A stretch of DNA of 64,000 nucleotides from Bradyrhizobium ivorense (lineage in GTDB: Bacteria; Pseudomonadota; Alphaproteobacteria; Rhizobiales; Xanthobacteraceae). Positions 8,168 to 16,055 of the stretch are shown piece after piece; positions within the stretch are counted from its first letter, which is position 1, and every line of letters starts with the position of its first letter. The notes below the pieces were generated by a model, which saw nothing but the letters and a program-made list of their open reading frames with translations, made no database searches and was not told the DNA's origin. Location: assembly GCF_900696085.1 (NCBI RefSeq), contig NZ_CAADFC020000004.1, positions 124,001 to 188,000 on the forward strand, read 5' to 3'. The position numbers and the translations under genes were made by a program.

Positions 8168-8179
8168 ACAACTAATTGC
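8168..8179 (+). promoter_or_regulatory. Candidate operator, copy 4 of the locus motif
   Basis: ACAACTAATTGC lies 72 bases before the flavoprotein start. TAATTGCTATCGC at 8173-8185 is the exact reverse complement of 7189-7201 upstream of the DUF971 gene. Its presence between fpr and the flavoprotein suggests a second promoter rather than a single long operon. Confidence 0.45.
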
Positions 8180-8250
8180 TATCGCCGCGGGACCGTCTGA
8201 ACAAATCTCATGCCGAGGCGCCGGTTGCGCCGGCGAACCAGGAGCAAGCG

Positions 8251-9993
8251 ATGGCACTAGATCAGATCGTCGACGGATTGTCGGAGGTTTCCTGCGACGT
8301 GCTGGTGATCGGCGGCGGCACGGCCGGCCCGATGGCGGCGCTGAAAGCGAAGCTGAAGAATCCAAAGGCCGACGTCGTGCTGCTGGAAAAGGCCAACGTC
8401 AAGCGCTCCGGCGCGATCTCGATGGGCATGGACGGGCTCAACAACGCCGTCATTCCCGGCTATGCGACGCCCGAGCAGTACACCAAGGAGATCACGATCG
8501 CCAATGACGGCATCGTCGACCAGAAGGCGGTCTATAAATACGCCCAGAACTGCTACAAGATCATCGAGGAGCTCGACAGTTTCGGCATCCGTTTCCTGAA
8601 GAACGAGAACGGCGACTTCGCCGTCAAGAAGGTGCACCATATCGGCACCTATGTTCTGCCGATGCCGAACGGCGAGACGGTCAAGAAGGCGCTGTATCGG
8701 CAGCTTCGCCGCGCCCGCATCCTGATCTCGAACCGCTACATGGCGACGCGGCTGTTGAAGTCCGCCGACGGCCGCGTCGCCGGCGCGATCAGCGTCAACA
8801 CCCGCACCGCCGAGATCCTGGTGATCAAGGCGAAGGCGGTGATCCTGTGCATGGGCGCCGCCGGCCGGCTCGGGCTTCCCACCTCCGGCTACATGTTCGG
8901 CACCTACGAGAACGCCGCCAATTCCGGCGACGGCTATGCCATGGCCTATCACGCCGGCGCCGCGCTCGCGAACCTCGAATGCTACCAGATCAATCCGCTG
9001 ATCAAGGATTACAACGGCCCGGCCTGCGCCTATGTCGCCGGTCCGTTCGGCGCCTATACCGCCAACAATGAGGGCTCGCGCTTCATCGAGTGCGACTACT
9101 GGTCGGGCCAGATGATGCTCGAGTTCTACAATGAGCTGCTTTCGGGCAAGGGCCCGGTCTTCCTCCAACTCAAGCACCTTCACGAGAAGACGATCGAGGA
9201 GATCGAATCCACCTTGCACAAGGTGGAGCGGCCGACGCGCGGCCTGTTCCAGCAGGGGCGGGGGGTCGACTACCGCTCGGAGTCGATCGAGATGCACATC
9301 TCCGAGATCGGCCTCTGCTCCGGCCACAGCGCCTCCGGCGTCTTCGTCGACGACAACGCGCGCACCACCGTGCCGGGCCTCTATGCCGCCGGCGACATGG
9401 CGAGCGTGCCGCACAATTACATGCTGGGTGCCTTCACCAACGGCTCGGTCGCCGGCATCGATGCGATGGAGTTCGCCGACAGCCACGATTTCGCGGCGTT
9501 CGATTCCGCCGAGGTTGCCCTCGAGCGGGAGCGTGTGCTGGCCCCGACCAGGCGCGAGGACGGCATTCCGCCGAACCAGGTCGAATACAAGACCCGCCGC
9601 CTGGTGAATGACTATCTGCAGCCGCCGAAGGTGACCCGCAAGTACGAGCTCGGCATGCGCCGTCTCGCCGAGGTCCGCGAGGACATGGAGCAGCGGATGA
9701 TCGCGCGCAATGCGCACGAGCTGCTCCGCGCGCTCGAAGTGCAGTCGATCATGGATTGCGCCGACATGGCGGCGCACGCCTCGTTGTTCCGCGAAGAGAG
9801 CCGCTGGGGCCTCTACCACTGGCGCACCGATTTTCCGGACAAGGACAACGAGAACTGGTTCTGCCACACGCTGCTGTCCAAGCAGGACGGCAGGATGACG
9901 AGCACGAAGCGCGCCGTGGAGCCCTATGTCGTGCCTATCGCCGACGACGAGAAGGACCTCTACGACAAGCAGCGCATCCGCGCCAGCGCGTGA
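8251..9993 (+). CDS. AprA-like FAD flavoprotein (fumarate reductase/APS reductase superfamily)
   Basis: About 580 residues; ATG 8251 has AGGAGCAAGCG before it and starts just before the FAD-binding strand. The dinucleotide fold is CDVLVIGGGTAGPMAALKAK, and the second FAD motif is PGLYAAGDMASVPHN. The arrangement LLEKANVKRSGAISMGMDGL, and the C-terminal run HASLFREESRWGLYHWRTDF with DNENWFCHTLL, resembles the alpha subunit of adenylylsulfate reductase more than fumarate reductase or SdhA. The next gene encodes a matching AprB-like ferredoxin. No sulfate adenylyltransferase or Qmo genes are near, so canonical dissimilatory sulfur metabolism is not supported. With an NADP-linked reductase and an importer nearby it may act reductively or oxidatively on an imported compound. 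The true substrate is unknown. Confidence 0.85.
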   Translation: MALDQIVDGLSEVSCDVLVIGGGTAGPMAALKAKLKNPKADVVLLEKANVKRSGAISMGMDGLNNAVIPGYATPEQYTKEITIANDGIVDQKAVYKYAQNCYKIIEELDSFGIRFLKNENGDFAVKKVHHIGTYVLPMPNGETVKKALYRQLRRARILISNRYMATRLLKSADGRVAGAISVNTRTAEILVIKAKAVILCMGAAGRLGLPTSGYMFGTYENAANSGDGYAMAYHAGAALANLECYQINPLIKDYNGPACAYVAGPFGAYTANNEGSRFIECDYWSGQMMLEFYNELLSGKGPVFLQLKHLHEKTIEEIESTLHKVERPTRGLFQQGRGVDYRSESIEMHISEIGLCSGHSASGVFVDDNARTTVPGLYAAGDMASVPHNYMLGAFTNGSVAGIDAMEFADSHDFAAFDSAEVALERERVLAPTRREDGIPPNQVEYKTRRLVNDYLQPPKVTRKYELGMRRLAEVREDMEQRMIARNAHELLRALEVQSIMDCADMAAHASLFREESRWGLYHWRTDFPDKDNENWFCHTLLSKQDGRMTSTKRAVEPYVVPIADDEKDLYDKQRIRASA

Positions 9994-10014
9994 TTAACAA
10001 CAGGAGATTGGACG

Positions 10015-10248
10015 ATGCCCCTCGCTTCCTACCAGACACAGGTCCCGGTGGTGGTCGACGACGCCAAATGCATCGCGGACAAGGGCTGCACGGTGTGCGT
10101 CGACGTCTGCCCGCTCGACGTGCTGCGGATCAGCGACATGACCGGCAAGGCCTACATGGCCTATGACGAGTGCTGGTACTGCATGCCGTGCGAGGCGGAC
10201 TGCCCGACCGGCGCCGTCACCGTCAACATTCCGTATCTGTTGAGGTGA
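10015..10248 (+). CDS. AprB-like ferredoxin with two [4Fe-4S] clusters
   Basis: A 77-residue protein 21 bases after the flavoprotein gene, with AGGAGATTGGACG before the ATG. Cysteines at 19, 25, 28 and 32 (followed by Pro) and at 53, 56, 59 and 63 (followed by Pro) give two ferredoxin-type cluster sites. The first has an extended C-x5-C spacing and the second reads DECWYCMPCEADCPTGAV, as in the beta subunit of APS reductase. AprB proteins are about twice as long, with a C-terminal tail wrapping the alpha subunit; that tail is missing here. It probably carries electrons between the flavoprotein and the FNR encoded upstream. Confidence 0.9.
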   Translation: MPLASYQTQVPVVVDDAKCIADKGCTVCVDVCPLDVLRISDMTGKAYMAYDECWYCMPCEADCPTGAVTVNIPYLLR

Positions 10249-10250
10249 TC

Positions 10251-11222
10251 ATGTCGAGCCCGTTCGAATCCTACGACGACCTCGAGGACGCCGACGAGCG
10301 GCTGCAGGCCGCCGATCCCGCCGAACGCCGCGTCGCCATCATTTCGCTCGGCCATTCCGGCGATCCGGCCGCGGTCGGCCATCTCGCCAACATGGTGTCC
10401 GATCCCGATGCCGGCGTGCGCCAGCAGGTTGCGATGGCGCTCGGCGAATTCGACGGGCCGGAGGCGGCGGGCGCGCTGGCGAAATTGCTGGTCGACCCCG
10501 AGCGCATCGTGGCGTCGGCGGCGGCCGACAGCATGGCCGAGTTCAAGGATCCGGCCTGCGCTGATATCATCCTCCCGCTGGTCAAGCATGCCCATGCCTT
10601 CGTCCGCACCGGCGCGCTGCGCGCGCTGAAGGAGCTGCGCCGCAAGGATGCGATGAAGCCGGCGCTGGAGGCATTGCAGGACCCGGACGCGGCCGTGCGC
10701 GCGCAGGCGATCGGCGTGATCGGCTTCCTGAAACTCGAGGAGGCGATCCCGGCGCTGACGGCGCTGATCCAGGATCCGGACGCCCATGTGCGCCGCGCCG
10801 CGATCAGCGCGCTGGCCTTCTCGCAGATGAAGCCGGCTGCGGAAACGATCACGCGCGCGCTGAAGGACGGCGACTGGATGGTGCGCGAGATGGCGGCCGA
10901 CACGCTCGGACTCAACATCAACGGCGCGCTGGCCGCGGATCAATTGATTGCGGCGCTCGCGGACGGGTTCTGGCAGGTCCGGCTCAAGGCGATCCGCAGC
11001 CTCGGCAAGATGAAGATCGAGCGCGCGGTGCGCCCGATCGGCAATTGCGTCAATCACGAGCAGGCCAATCTGCGCAAGGAGGCTGCCGCAGCGCTGGGTG
11101 AGATCGGGCATCCCGATGGCGAGGCGTTTCTGGCGATCATTGCGGATGATCTCGATCCGGATGTCAGAAAGAACGCGCGCTGGGCGCTTCAGCAGATCGT
11201 GGCGAGACGGGCGAAAGGTTAG
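10251..11222 (+). CDS. HEAT-repeat protein
   Basis: About 323 residues built almost entirely of ~31-residue HEAT/PBS-lyase-type repeats (examples: VRQQVAMALGEFDGPEA, VRTGALRALKELRRKDA, VRRAAISALAFSQMKPA, LRKEAAAALGEIGHPDG), from residue ~25 to the end. ATG 10251 is two bases after the ferredoxin stop, so the three genes 8251-11222 form one operon. HEAT proteins serve as scaffolds or assembly factors; next to a flavoprotein and a ferredoxin, a role in complex assembly or in holding the partners together is reasonable but unproven. No signal peptide or catalytic motif is seen. Confidence 0.88.
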   Translation: MSSPFESYDDLEDADERLQAADPAERRVAIISLGHSGDPAAVGHLANMVSDPDAGVRQQVAMALGEFDGPEAAGALAKLLVDPERIVASAAADSMAEFKDPACADIILPLVKHAHAFVRTGALRALKELRRKDAMKPALEALQDPDAAVRAQAIGVIGFLKLEEAIPALTALIQDPDAHVRRAAISALAFSQMKPAAETITRALKDGDWMVREMAADTLGLNINGALAADQLIAALADGFWQVRLKAIRSLGKMKIERAVRPIGNCVNHEQANLRKEAAAALGEIGHPDGEAFLAIIADDLDPDVRKNARWALQQIVARRAKG

Positions 11223-11260
11223 GGCGGATCACCGGTCGCGGTGGCAGGGCCCTCGCCGGG

Positions 11261-11293
11261 TTGACTTGCCTTGCGAATGTTCCTATTTTGTTC
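11261..11293 (+). promoter_or_regulatory. SOS promoter with LexA box for dinB
   Basis: GTTC-N7-GTTC (11279-11293) is the LexA box known from alphaproteobacteria. It overlaps a sigma-70-like promoter: TTGACT at 11261-11266, a 17-base spacer and TATTTT at 11284-11289. LexA bound here would cover the -10 element. The dinB start lies about 40 bases downstream. Confidence 0.85.
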
Positions 11294-11333
11294 TTTTGCG
11301 CGTGGACGCTCCGATCGCGGATGAACGGCTGGA

Positions 11334-12581
11334 ATGGTCACTGCAGCCACGATCCTTCATGCCGATCTGGATGCGTTTTACGCGTCGGTCGAACAATTGT
11401 TGGACCCGTCGCTGCGCGGCAAGCCGATCGCGGTCGGTGGCGGAGTTGTGCTTGCGGCCTCCTACGAGGCCAAGGCATTCGGCGTCCGCGGCGGCATGTC
11501 GGGACGACAGGCGCGCGAGCTGTGTCCGCAGCTGATGTTCGTCGGCGGTCATTTCAAGGATTATCAGCGGCTGGGTGACGCGGCGATCGGGGTGCTCGGC
11601 GATTTTACGCCGCTCGTTGAGCGCATCTCGATCGACGAGGCCTTTGCCGACGTTGCCGGCTGCACCCATCTGTTCGGCTCGCCTGCCGACATCGCGGCGG
11701 CGATCCGCCGGCGCGTGCGCAGCGAGCTCGGCCTGCCGATCTCGGTTGGAGTCGCGCGCACCAAGCATCTGGCGAAGATCGCCTCGCAGGTTGCCAAGCC
11801 CGACGGGCTCGTCGTGGTCGATCCCGACAGCGAGCTGAAATTCCTTCACGGCTTGCCGGTCGAATTGATGTGGGGCGTCGGACCGGTCACCAAGGCGCGG
11901 CTCGCCGCGATGGGCGTCTCGACGATCGGGCAACTTGCCAAATCGCCCGAAACGTCGCTGATGCGGTCGCTGGGGCCGGCGGCCGGGGAGAAGCTGGCGG
12001 CGCTGGCCTGGAATCGCGACCCGCGCGAACTCAGGCCGCACCGTCGCGCCCACTCCGCGGGGGCGCAATCGGCGCTGGGGAAACGGCCCGCCATCGAGCG
12101 GGTCATTCGCCCGACCCTGCTGCATCTTGCCGATCGCATCGCCACCAGGCTGCGGAGAAAGTCGCGGCCGGGACGGACGGTGACGGTGCGGGTTCGCTTC
12201 GCCGACATGCGAGCGGTGACGCGCTCGATCACGCTCGATGCTCCGGTCGACGCAACCTTGATCCTCGCCCAGCGTGCGGAAAAATTGGTCCGCGCAATCC
12301 TTGCCGATCATCCGGGCGAGACAGTCATCTCGCTGCTGGCCATTTCGGTGTCGCATCTCGAGGAGCACAGGGATCTGGAGCTGGACCTGCCGCTTGGACT
12401 TGCGGATGAAGCGCTCCGTCCCGGAAGCAGGCTGGGCAGCGCCCGCTGGGCGGCCGATTGCGCCGTCGACAAGATCCGCGACCGGTTCGGATGGGATGCG
12501 ATCGGGGACGGTTCGGCGGTCTTGGGCGTATCCCGTTCGGTGCCCGATGCGTTTCGCGAGCTCGCCGAGAAGGAACTGTAG
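11334..12581 (+). CDS. dinB: DNA polymerase IV (Y-family translesion polymerase)
   Basis: A 415-residue Y-family polymerase. The first catalytic Asp lies in ILHADLDAFYASVEQ and the second acidic pair in RISIDEAFADV. The palm and fingers are followed by a helix-hairpin-helix region (MWGVGPVTKARLAAMGVSTI) and a little-finger domain to the end. The family copies past damaged bases at the cost of fidelity. A LexA box on the promoter shows SOS control. The start has only a weak ribosome site (GGCTGGA abutting ATG), but ATG 11334 sits correctly before the conserved strand. The C-terminus lacks an obvious beta-clamp motif of the QxxLF type. Confidence 0.93.
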   Translation: MVTAATILHADLDAFYASVEQLLDPSLRGKPIAVGGGVVLAASYEAKAFGVRGGMSGRQARELCPQLMFVGGHFKDYQRLGDAAIGVLGDFTPLVERISIDEAFADVAGCTHLFGSPADIAAAIRRRVRSELGLPISVGVARTKHLAKIASQVAKPDGLVVVDPDSELKFLHGLPVELMWGVGPVTKARLAAMGVSTIGQLAKSPETSLMRSLGPAAGEKLAALAWNRDPRELRPHRRAHSAGAQSALGKRPAIERVIRPTLLHLADRIATRLRRKSRPGRTVTVRVRFADMRAVTRSITLDAPVDATLILAQRAEKLVRAILADHPGETVISLLAISVSHLEEHRDLELDLPLGLADEALRPGSRLGSARWAADCAVDKIRDRFGWDAIGDGSAVLGVSRSVPDAFRELAEKEL

Positions 12582-12632
12582 CCGCCCGCGTCGGCCACTG
12601 CGACACATCCGGGTAGCAATGTCAGCAATGCT

Positions 12633-13244
12633 TCAAGAAGCGAGAGCAAAGCTCGCCATCATGAGACCGATGGCTGCGATCCAGCCTCCGAGTGCGCGAA
12701 CCGCGATCGCTTGCCAGGATGTCGGGTCCGCCGCGGTCGGTCTGAACATGACGGTCAGCGCCATCGTCAGTGTGACGACGGTGTAGCCCGCGCAGGCCAA
12801 TCCCGCCGCGAACAGCAGCCGGTCGGTGTCGGGCGCGAGGTCGCTTCCGTTCGCAGCACCGCGCAGTGCGGCCAATCCGAATGCAATTGCGCACAACAAG
12901 ACTGTCGGAATGCGCGCCGCTGCCGCCAGCAGGACGCCGATCACCAGCAGCATCGAGGCGTCCGCAAGGCCGCCCGTAACAGGGCCGAACATGCGCCCGA
13001 CCGCCAGGCCGGCCAGCAGTCCGAGCGGAAACACCAGGATGAGCCAGCGTCCTTTCGAGGCGCCGAGCGACCCGGCCAGCACGCCCATCGCGGTCCAGAG
13101 GATGACATCCTGAAGGTCGGTGAAGGGATGCAAAGCGCCCATATAGAAATCGCCGAGGCGCGCTGCGATGATGTGTGCGTCGGCGGCGCTCGGCAACAGG
13201 AGCAGCGCCGCGGCGATCCACCCGCGTGCATATTTCAGCGTCAT
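12633..13244 (-). CDS. HupE/UreJ-type membrane protein
   Basis: About 203 residues: a signal peptide (GWIAAALLLLPSAADAH) then about six membrane segments. The HupE-type sequence HIIAARLGDFYMGALHPFTD followed by LQDVILWTAMGVLAGSLG corresponds to the conserved His/Asp region that binds nickel in HupE proteins, but it is more diverged than the neighbouring gene. Its ATG overlaps the stop of the upstream hupE-like gene (ATGA), so the two are co-translated and perhaps form a heteromer. No hydrogenase or urease genes are visible, so nickel or another divalent metal import is a family-based guess. Confidence 0.75.
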   Translation of the reverse strand: MTLKYARGWIAAALLLLPSAADAHIIAARLGDFYMGALHPFTDLQDVILWTAMGVLAGSLGASKGRWLILVFPLGLLAGLAVGRMFGPVTGGLADASMLLVIGVLLAAAARIPTVLLCAIAFGLAALRGAANGSDLAPDTDRLLFAAGLACAGYTVVTLTMALTVMFRPTAADPTSWQAIAVRALGGWIAAIGLMMASFALAS

Positions 13245-13846
13245 GCAAATGCTCCGAGGCCCTGCGCCAGGAAGTAGCAACCGAGCCCGGCGATGCCGGC
13301 CCCGAGCCCCTGGATGACGCGTTCGCCGGCGGGCCAGCGCGTCAGGGTGCCGATCGCGATGCCGCACAGGTGCAGCAGGCCGGTCGCAGTGACGAAGCCG
13401 ACCCCGTAAGCCAGCGGGTTTGCGGAGCCCGGCAGCTCGGCCCCGTGCGCATGACCGTGAAAGATCGCAAACACCGCAACCACCGCCGCCGCCGCGGGAA
13501 ATGGCAAGCGCAGGCGGATGGCGACGGCGAGGCCGAGGATCAGAGCCGACATTGCGATCACCACCTCCGGCATCGGCAGCGGAATGCGCAGCACGCCCAA
13601 AACTCCGCCGACCGCCATGACCAGCGGGAACGTGATGGGCAGGACCCAGATGGCGGGCGCGCCGAGTTGCGCTCCCCAGATTCCGACGGCGACCATCGCA
13701 ATCAGATGGTCGATGCCGGTGGCCGGATGCAGCAGGCCGCTGAGCAGACCGCCGGCCACGCCGACCTGGTCGTGCGCGAACGCCGGCTGGGTCAGCGCCA
13801 AAGCGACAATCGCGGTTGGCAGGGTTCGGAGGATGCGTGAACACAT
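13241..13846 (-). CDS. HupE/UreJ-family metal permease
   Basis: A 201-residue inner-membrane protein with signal peptide (ALALTQPAFAHD) and about six membrane helices. The sequence GLLSGLLHPATGIDHLIAMV is the HupE/UreJ signature (HPxxGxDH), whose His and Asp residues bind nickel in characterised members, and FHGHAHGAE supplies a second His cluster. It lies in a leftward group with another HupE-like protein downstream (4-base overlap) and a larger HupE_UreJ_2 protein upstream (18-base gap). Import of Ni(II) or Co(II) is expected from the family. Confidence 0.88.
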   Translation of the reverse strand: MCSRILRTLPTAIVALALTQPAFAHDQVGVAGGLLSGLLHPATGIDHLIAMVAVGIWGAQLGAPAIWVLPITFPLVMAVGGVLGVLRIPLPMPEVVIAMSALILGLAVAIRLRLPFPAAAAVVAVFAIFHGHAHGAELPGSANPLAYGVGFVTATGLLHLCGIAIGTLTRWPAGERVIQGLGAGIAGLGCYFLAQGLGAFA

Positions 13847-13864
13847 GGGGTGGGCGTCTCTCGG

Positions 13865-14845
13865 TCAGATCGGAGCGAGCACGCGCACAAGGCGGCCGAA
13901 GAACCAGAACATCGACACCGACCCGATGGCGTAGGCCGGAAGAGCCTCGCCCCAGCGCGGCAACACGGCATCAAGTCGCCGATGCGCCCAGATCAGCGCG
14001 AGCACGAGCAGCACAAAGGCAAGCTGCCCGATCTCGACGCCGATGTTGAAGAACAGCAGCGCTGCGGGAAGCAGACGGCGTTCGAGCCCGAGGCCCGCCA
14101 GCGCGCTTGCGAAGCCGATGCCGTGAACCAGGCCGAACGTAAAGGCGACGGCCCAGGGATGGCGTGCCGTGAGGCCGATCTCGCCGCGCTGCTGCTTGAC
14201 GATTTCGACGCCGACGAACGCGATACTCAATGCGATGCAGGCATTGAGCGGGCGTTCCGGCACGCCGATCAGGCCGAAGGCGGCCGCCGCCAGCGAGGCG
14301 CTGTGTCCGATCGTGAAGGCGGTGATGGTTTTCACCAGACGCCAGCCGCCGCCGACGATCCAGATCAGGCCCAGCACGAACAGCAGATGATCGGCGCCCA
14401 GAAGGATGTGATCGATCCCGTAATTGACATAAGTCTTGGCCAGCTCGATCCAGGTCTGCAGCGTGGGCGCGCCGGTGCCGAGAATCGAGGCGACGGGATT
14501 GGCCGTCGAGATCGTGTAGCTGCGCGGCTCACCCGCGAGCGGAACGAGCTTGATCAGGACGACCGCCATGTTGGCGCCGAGGTTGGCGATGGTGATCGGG
14601 CCGACCAGCCCTCTCTCGCCGCAGTTCACTTCGGGCAGCCGCAGCAGGCAGTGGGATGGCACCCGCAGATCGACCCGCGCGGCGCCGATCGACGGCTCCA
14701 TGGTCCAGCGGCCGATGTACACGCCGTGCCGGACCTCGTGGAATTCGAGCACACCCATCGACGCTTCATGCGCACGCAGCAATGCGGGCTGCATCAGCGC
14801 GGCGAGGACGAGCAGTGCCAATCGCAGGTATCGGATCGCGGTCAC
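13865..14845 (-). CDS. HupE/UreJ_2-family membrane protein
   Basis: About 326 residues, starting at GTG 14845, which overlaps the TGA of the upstream isomerase gene (GTGA). The usual ATG choice would lie far upstream inside that gene. A signal peptide (LRLALLVLAALMQPALLRAHE) is followed by a ~130-residue periplasmic beta-type domain and then about seven membrane segments. VNYGIDHILLGADHLLFVLG is the signature of this family (GxDHxLFxLG), and a second His-rich segment reads AFTFGLVHGIGFASAL. The family is found with peptidyl-prolyl isomerases in many proteobacteria, as here. Its transport substrate is not established. Confidence 0.85.
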   Translation of the reverse strand: MTAIRYLRLALLVLAALMQPALLRAHEASMGVLEFHEVRHGVYIGRWTMEPSIGAARVDLRVPSHCLLRLPEVNCGERGLVGPITIANLGANMAVVLIKLVPLAGEPRSYTISTANPVASILGTGAPTLQTWIELAKTYVNYGIDHILLGADHLLFVLGLIWIVGGGWRLVKTITAFTIGHSASLAAAAFGLIGVPERPLNACIALSIAFVGVEIVKQQRGEIGLTARHPWAVAFTFGLVHGIGFASALAGLGLERRLLPAALLFFNIGVEIGQLAFVLLVLALIWAHRRLDAVLPRWGEALPAYAIGSVSMFWFFGRLVRVLAPI

Positions 14846-15765
14846 TGCTCGTACCGCACTTGATAGGAGGTCTTGAGCCGCTTGACCGCTTCCCAGGCCA
14901 GCTTGCGGGTTTCTTCGGTATGCCAAATCCGGGCGGCCTCATCCCGAACCGTCTCGAGATTGGCGAGCGTTCCCTGAATCCGGGAATCGAGACGCGCGAC
15001 GTGCCAGCCATCCCTGGAGCGCAGGACCTTCCATTGCCCCGGCGGCATCGCCAGCAGCGCATCGCGGAATTCCTGGCCGAAGGAGGCCGCAAGGCTCGCG
15101 ACGGTCCGGCCGAGGATCGCACGGGTCTGCTGCTGCAGCTCCTCGGATTCGTGCTGTTGCGCGATGTCCTCGAACTGGCGCTGCGCCGTGGCCTGATCGG
15201 TCGGCGGGGTGATGTAGAACGAAACGCGCTCCGGCTCGTCGAAGTTGGCGTGATTTTCCGCAAACCACGCCCGCAGCTGTTCTTCCGTCGGTCGCGGGAC
15301 CTTGATCTGATCGAAGATCAGCAATTGCATCTTGAAGGCAATTCGATCGCGGATCATCTCGTCGCCGCGGTCGACGCCGAGCGCCTTGCCCTCGCGGTAC
15401 AGGATTTCGCTCGCCACCCAGCTGTCGATCATCTTCTGGAGCTGGTCGTCGGACGGAGCACGTACCTTGTCCTCGTCGAAGTTCTCGATGAAGGACTGGC
15501 GCATCGTCTTGGCGACGGTGATCACCTTTTCGTCTTTGGCGGGGGGATGCAGCACGGCGTCGCCGCCGAAGATCAGCGCCCCAAGCAATGTGAAGTGCAG
15601 CAGCGGCTCACGCGACAGGCGTTTAGCAAATGCGACGAAGGACCGCGAAGGCTGCGCCGCGCCCGGTGCAGCATCGGGACTCTGCTCCGAGCGTTGCGTG
15701 TGCAACGTCGGAAAGGTTCGCACTTTAGATGGTGTCGCTGGAGTCGGTGTCGCTGGCATTGACAT
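14842..15765 (-). CDS. Membrane-anchored parvulin-type peptidyl-prolyl isomerase
   Basis: About 307 residues from MSMPATPTPATPSK; the frame extends about 110 codons upstream, but that part is low-complexity and overlaps the divergent promoter region. A single membrane segment near residues 55-70 (LLHFTLLGALIFGGDAVLH) places the bulk in the periplasm. A SurA-like N-terminal helical region (DDQLQKMIDSWVASEILYRE) precedes a parvulin domain (TEEQLRAWFAENHANFDEPE; FGQEFRDALLAMPPGQWKVL; GWHVARL). It probably helps fold exported proteins. It is the first gene of the leftward group with three HupE-family proteins, suggesting a chaperone for their periplasmic domains; this is inference. Confidence 0.82.
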   Translation of the reverse strand: MSMPATPTPATPSKVRTFPTLHTQRSEQSPDAAPGAAQPSRSFVAFAKRLSREPLLHFTLLGALIFGGDAVLHPPAKDEKVITVAKTMRQSFIENFDEDKVRAPSDDQLQKMIDSWVASEILYREGKALGVDRGDEMIRDRIAFKMQLLIFDQIKVPRPTEEQLRAWFAENHANFDEPERVSFYITPPTDQATAQRQFEDIAQQHESEELQQQTRAILGRTVASLAASFGQEFRDALLAMPPGQWKVLRSRDGWHVARLDSRIQGTLANLETVRDEAARIWHTEETRKLAWEAVKRLKTSYQVRYEQ

Positions 15766-16055
15766 CTTACTGTCACAAATTCCCACAGCACGCGTGGCCG
15801 CGCGCTTTATGCGACACGACATTTCATCTGTCATCTGCAAACGCGAGTGCCGCGCAGAAAAGTTGCAAGAGACAAGATGTCGCACGGATAAATCAGAAGC
15901 TGCGAGGCGCAGCACAAATCCTTCACGAAGCTGTATTCGAACTCTGGTCATTGCAAAGACGCAGCGAGTCCGCTCACCGCGGCGGGGATCTGGGGTTTTC
16001 GATTCCTGCCGTTCTTGCCGAATTTCCCGCAGTTTATCCGAAAGAGGGGCGATAG

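Noticed and set aside
9131..9607. 158-codon open frame inside the AprA-like gene
   Set aside because: It is an Arg/Ser-rich shadow of the GC-rich flavoprotein gene in another frame, with no ribosome site or family similarity.
8257..9867. 536-codon open frame opposite to the flavoprotein
   Set aside because: Shadow of a real gene with clear FAD motifs on the other strand.
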